From Bordetella parapertussis (GTDB lineage Bacteria > Pseudomonadota > Gammaproteobacteria > Burkholderiales > Burkholderiaceae_B), in NCBI GenBank assembly GCA_945911685.1, contig CAMEAW010000053.1, forward strand, positions 1 to 16,787: a stretch of DNA of 16,787 nt, written 5' to 3'. This document shows, in pieces, positions 14,362-16,787 of the stretch. The notes beneath the pieces were generated by a model. That model was given only the letters and a program-made list of their open reading frames with translations, made no database searches and was not told where the DNA came from. Each line of letters opens with the position of its first letter. Within the stretch, counting starts at the first letter, position 1. A program made the translations under genes and the position numbers.

Positions 14362-15179
14362 GTCGCATCGTAAACGGCCCTATGTTCACTGAGGCTCCTG
14401 TAGCGCCTTTTCGGCCCGGACCCGTTGGTACACACATCACTATTCGTGGCCTAACCAAGTATTTTGCAGGCTGGCCACTCTATGAGAATTTTGATCTCAA
14501 CATTCCCAAAGGAAAAATTGTCTCAATATTTTGCCCTAACGGCTGTGGCAAATCAACCTTGATCAACATGATCGCCGGTCTCATCCCGATCGATGCTGGT
14601 GAAATTCTCTTTGACGGTAAGTCGCTGAAAGATACGCGAATCGGCTATGTCTTTCAAAACTACCGCGAAGCGTTGTTTCCGTGGTGGCGCACCATCGATA
14701 ACATCGCATACCCGCTCAAACTCATGGGTAAAAGCAAAGCAGAGGTTGACCGTCGACTGGCAGAATTGGTAGCCTCGTTTGATGTGAAGTTCGACCTGAA
14801 CCGATATCCTTACGAACTCTCGGGCGGGCAACAGCAAACCGCTTCAATCATGCGCGCACTGGCACCTGAGCCTGAAGTTCTGTTTTTAGACGAACCCTTC
14901 TCAGCCCTAGATTTTGAAATGACGCTCTTTATTCGAGAAAAGCTTCAAGAGGTGTTCATGCAAACCAACACCACCATGATGCTCGTATCTCATGACTTGG
15001 AAGAGGCCGTGTATCTGGCCGATCAAGTCTTGCTATTGACCAAGCGTCCAACCACTATTTCAGATATCCTTGAGTATGCAGACACTAGACCGAGAACTAT
15101 TCAAACACTGACAAGCCCATCATTTATCGAAATCAAGAAGTTAAGCCTTGAAATATTTCAGCGTGAAGTCAGAAAATAA
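14358..15179 (+). CDS. ABC transporter ATP-binding protein (SsuB-like) with altered Walker A
   Basis: This 273-residue ATPase powers the importer. Motifs in order: Walker A CPNGCGKST (59-67), Q-loop Gln100 in VFQNYREALFPWW, signature LSGGQ (154-158), Walker B EVLFLDEP with Asp178 and Glu179, D-loop SALD (182-185) and switch His212 in VSHDLEEA. The sequence most resembles the SsuB/TauB group. The first Walker A position, normally glycine, is Cys59 (codon TGC at 14532-14534); the catalytic GCGKST part is intact, so activity is expected. There is a 25-residue N-terminal extension before the domain proper (THITIRGLTKYF). The start overlaps the permease stop and the stop abuts the GntR start, so expression is coupled along the operon. 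Confidence 0.93.
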   Translation: MSRIVNGPMFTEAPVAPFRPGPVGTHITIRGLTKYFAGWPLYENFDLNIPKGKIVSIFCPNGCGKSTLINMIAGLIPIDAGEILFDGKSLKDTRIGYVFQNYREALFPWWRTIDNIAYPLKLMGKSKAEVDRRLAELVASFDVKFDLNRYPYELSGGQQQTASIMRALAPEPEVLFLDEPFSALDFEMTLFIREKLQEVFMQTNTTMMLVSHDLEEAVYLADQVLLLTKRPTTISDILEYADTRPRTIQTLTSPSFIEIKKLSLEIFQREVRK

Positions 15180-15947
15180 GTGCCAACCAGAACGAAAAGC
15201 GCTCAAACAAAATTCATTCAAATGAAACAACAAAAAGATCAACAAGCCACTCGAACCACGCTCGCCGACCAAGTCTATCAACAACTTAAAGACGATATTG
15301 GCAATTTTGTATTATTTCCAGGCGATCGTTTTACTGAGCACGAACTTTGCGACCGTCTTGCGGTGTCGCGTACTCCCCTTCGTCAAGCCCTGGCACGCCT
15401 GCAACAGGACGGCCATATCGAGGTGTTATTCCGCAGTGGTTGGCGAATTTTGCCTTTAGACTTTCAAAAATTTGATCAACTCTATGACTTGAGAATTTTG
15501 CTTGAAACTGCCTCAATCAAAAAAATTATCGCTCGCCCTAAAGGTAGCGAAAAAAGCGAAGCGGCGCGCCTGCTTCAGTCGTTAGCTGAGATTTGGTTAG
15601 CACCAGTTGCTGCGCGCAGTGCAGATAGCAGACAGGTCAGCATTTGGGACGAAGAGTTTCATTGCGCCATCGTACGAGCCGCAGGCAATGAAGAAGTATC
15701 ACGCGTACATTGGGATCTTACAGAGCGTATTCGAATGATCCGCAAACTCGATTTCACCAAGCGCCCCCGAATCGAGGCGACGTACACTGAGCACAAAAAA
15801 ATATTACAAGCGATTATCGCGGGCCATGCCAGCTTGGCCTGTGAATTAATGGAAATGCATATTCAGGCCAGTCAACGTGAGGTCAGATCGATTACTCTGC
15901 TGCAACTTGAAACCGCAAGACGCAGAGCCTACCCTCACGCCGCCTAG
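15180..15947 (+). CDS. GntR-family transcriptional regulator with FCD domain
   Basis: This is a 255-residue ligand-responsive regulator of the FadR subfamily. The winged helix-turn-helix covers about 28-92 (LADQVYQQLKDDI, FTEHELCDRLAVSRTPLRQALARLQQDG). The all-helical FCD domain follows, with predicted metal ligands Asp157, His161, His205 and His227. The FCD pocket usually binds an organic acid, here probably a product of the operon's substrate (inference). The GTG at 15180 directly abuts the ATPase stop, which suggests coupling; an in-frame ATG at 15222 would remove 14 polar residues and is an equally possible start, since neither has a clear Shine-Dalgarno. The likely target is the TTGTATACAA site before the first gene, making an autoregulated operon. 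A 10-base-pair hairpin covers the stop codon. Confidence 0.93.
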   Translation: MPTRTKSAQTKFIQMKQQKDQQATRTTLADQVYQQLKDDIGNFVLFPGDRFTEHELCDRLAVSRTPLRQALARLQQDGHIEVLFRSGWRILPLDFQKFDQLYDLRILLETASIKKIIARPKGSEKSEAARLLQSLAEIWLAPVAARSADSRQVSIWDEEFHCAIVRAAGNEEVSRVHWDLTERIRMIRKLDFTKRPRIEATYTEHKKILQAIIAGHASLACELMEMHIQASQREVRSITLLQLETARRRAYPHAA

Positions 15948-15956
15948 CGTGAGGGT
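15931..15956. terminator. Hairpin between convergent operons
   Basis: ACCCTCACGC (15931-15940) and GCGTGAGGGT (15947-15956) form a perfect 10-base-pair stem with a six-base loop. It spans the stop codon of the GntR gene and lies 15 bases beyond the end of the convergent reductase gene. No T-run follows on either strand, so it is not a canonical intrinsic terminator. It may instead protect the 3' ends of both transcripts or act with Rho. Confidence 0.5.
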
Positions 15957-15971
15957 AACAATGGTAGGCAT

Positions 15972-16787
15972 CTATACGTTGTGTTGTGCCTGAGCATCCT
16001 CAAGCATTCTGACCAAGGCATACACACTTTGATTGGCTGGGGTCGCGATCCCGTACTCTTTACCTTTACGCACAACCAAACCATTCAAAAATTCAATCTC
16101 GCTCGGTTTTTTACGGGCAAGGTCTTGCGCTGTTGAAGACAATTGCCCCGGCATTGTATGAGGGATCATGTCGTTGACCTTTTGGGCCTCTTGATGCGTA
16201 AGCGCAATCCCTTGATGCTGCGCCACACTCACAACCTCGTCGGCTAACTGATTAATCAGCACACGCACCGCTTCGGTCTGCACCATTTTGCCGTAGGTCA
16301 ACTGACCGATCGCTGAAATGGCGTTGTAGCTGCAATTCACTAGAAACTTGCTCCATTGATCTTTTCGGATGTCTGGCGATACCACGCAAGGGACGCCCCC
16401 CTCGGTCAACAGCTTGGCAAGCGCCGTCAACTGACTCGCGGCGCTGGCATCATTATGATTACCTGGTGATTGCCCAATGGCTAACTCGCCTCGTCCCAAA
16501 TGTTTTAGGCGGCCAGGCCCCGCCATAATTGTTGCCACATACACGACAGCCGAAAACACTGGATTGTTAACAACGGCGCAAATGCGCTCACCGTTATCAA
16601 CTCCGTTTTGCAAGCTCACAATTGCGGTGTGCTTTTGCAAATACGGGGTAATCGCTTGGATCGTCTTGGTGGTGTCGGGGGATTTGACACACAATAAAAT
16701 TAAATCTGCCTGAGCAACCACGGCAAGATCTACGCTTGCAGAGACTGCAACGTACTCTTGAAAAGTTTGACAATCCATATGCAGGCC
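15972..16787 (-). CDS. 2-dehydropantoate 2-reductase family protein, partial (N-terminus missing)
   Basis: This member of the ApbA/PanE family of NADPH-dependent reductases is cut by the right edge. The frame is open to base 16787 and the Rossmann GxGxxG start is outside the window. The visible 271 residues include VAQADLILLCVKSPDTTKTI and SLQNGVDNGERI of the nucleotide-binding domain, QWSKFLVNCSYNAISAIGQLTYGKM with the conserved catalytic-type lysine and asparagines, and SSTAQDLARKKPSEIEFLNGLVVRKGKEYGI of the C-terminal helical domain. A Met codon at 16778 lies inside the conserved region and is not the real start. Many relatives act on other 2-keto acids, so ketopantoate reduction for coenzyme A synthesis is only one option. 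It converges on the GntR gene, 24 bases apart. Confidence 0.88.
   Translation of the reverse strand, partial: GLHMDCQTFQEYVAVSASVDLAVVAQADLILLCVKSPDTTKTIQAITPYLQKHTAIVSLQNGVDNGERICAVVNNPVFSAVVYVATIMAGPGRLKHLGRGELAIGQSPGNHNDASAASQLTALAKLLTEGGVPCVVSPDIRKDQWSKFLVNCSYNAISAIGQLTYGKMVQTEAVRVLINQLADEVVSVAQHQGIALTHQEAQKVNDMIPHTMPGQLSSTAQDLARKKPSEIEFLNGLVVRKGKEYGIATPANQSVYALVRMLEDAQAQHNV

Noticed and set aside
1..16787. Search by eye for tRNA/rRNA genes, insertion sequence ends, integrase genes, CRISPR-type repeats or phage genes
   Set aside because: None was found; gene content and spacing look like ordinary chromosomal metabolic genes rather than a defence or mobile island.

Overview
The window looks like a chromosomal segment of a betaproteobacterium, most likely of the order Burkholderiales. 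The reasons are a Bug-type (TctC) periplasmic solute-binding protein plus the tail of a second one, a Burkholderiales-style IorA/IorB molybdenum hydroxylase pair, long-form QueF, and moderate G+C judged by eye. No RNA genes, insertion sequences, CRISPR arrays or phage genes were seen. Every gene is an ordinary bacterial CDS, with two partial genes at the window edges.

Left part (1-2134, minus strand): a two-subunit periplasmic molybdenum hydroxylase. It consists of a small 2Fe-2S subunit and a large molybdopterin subunit with a textbook Tat signal, which is cut by the left edge. A dyad lies just upstream. Divergent from it is a 786-residue secreted protein of unknown function (2361-4721) with a Val/Ala/Thr/Pro linker.

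Middle part (4914-9328): single-gene housekeeping and stress units. These are a small cytochrome c with a clear sigma-70 promoter, a Dps ferritin, a MAPEG membrane protein, a YpeA-type acetyltransferase, a PLP-dependent D-amino-acid enzyme of the D-threonine aldolase / D-serine dehydratase family, and QueF for queuosine synthesis. Between queF and the next gene lies a 37-codon fragment that resembles the C-terminus of a Bug protein. It contains the queF ribosome binding site.

Right part (9464-16787): a Bug solute-binding protein gene is divergent from an apparent operon on the plus strand. That operon encodes allophanate hydrolase, then an ABC importer (Tat-exported binding protein, permease, ATPase), then a GntR/FCD repressor. 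The genes are tightly packed (gaps of 49, 5, -4 and 0 bases). A perfect CTTGTATACAAG palindrome with a neighbouring near-copy sits just before the first gene and is the likely operator for the GntR protein. No urea carboxylase, biuret hydrolase or cyanuric acid hydrolase is in view, so the imported compound is unknown. The likely job is scavenging nitrogen from a compound degraded through allophanate. A convergent ketopantoate-reductase-family gene, lacking its N-terminus, closes the window.

The most interesting leads are the allophanate hydrolase-ABC-GntR unit and its operator, the Bug tail fragment feeding queF, the unrecognised large secreted protein, and the dyad over the cytochrome promoter.
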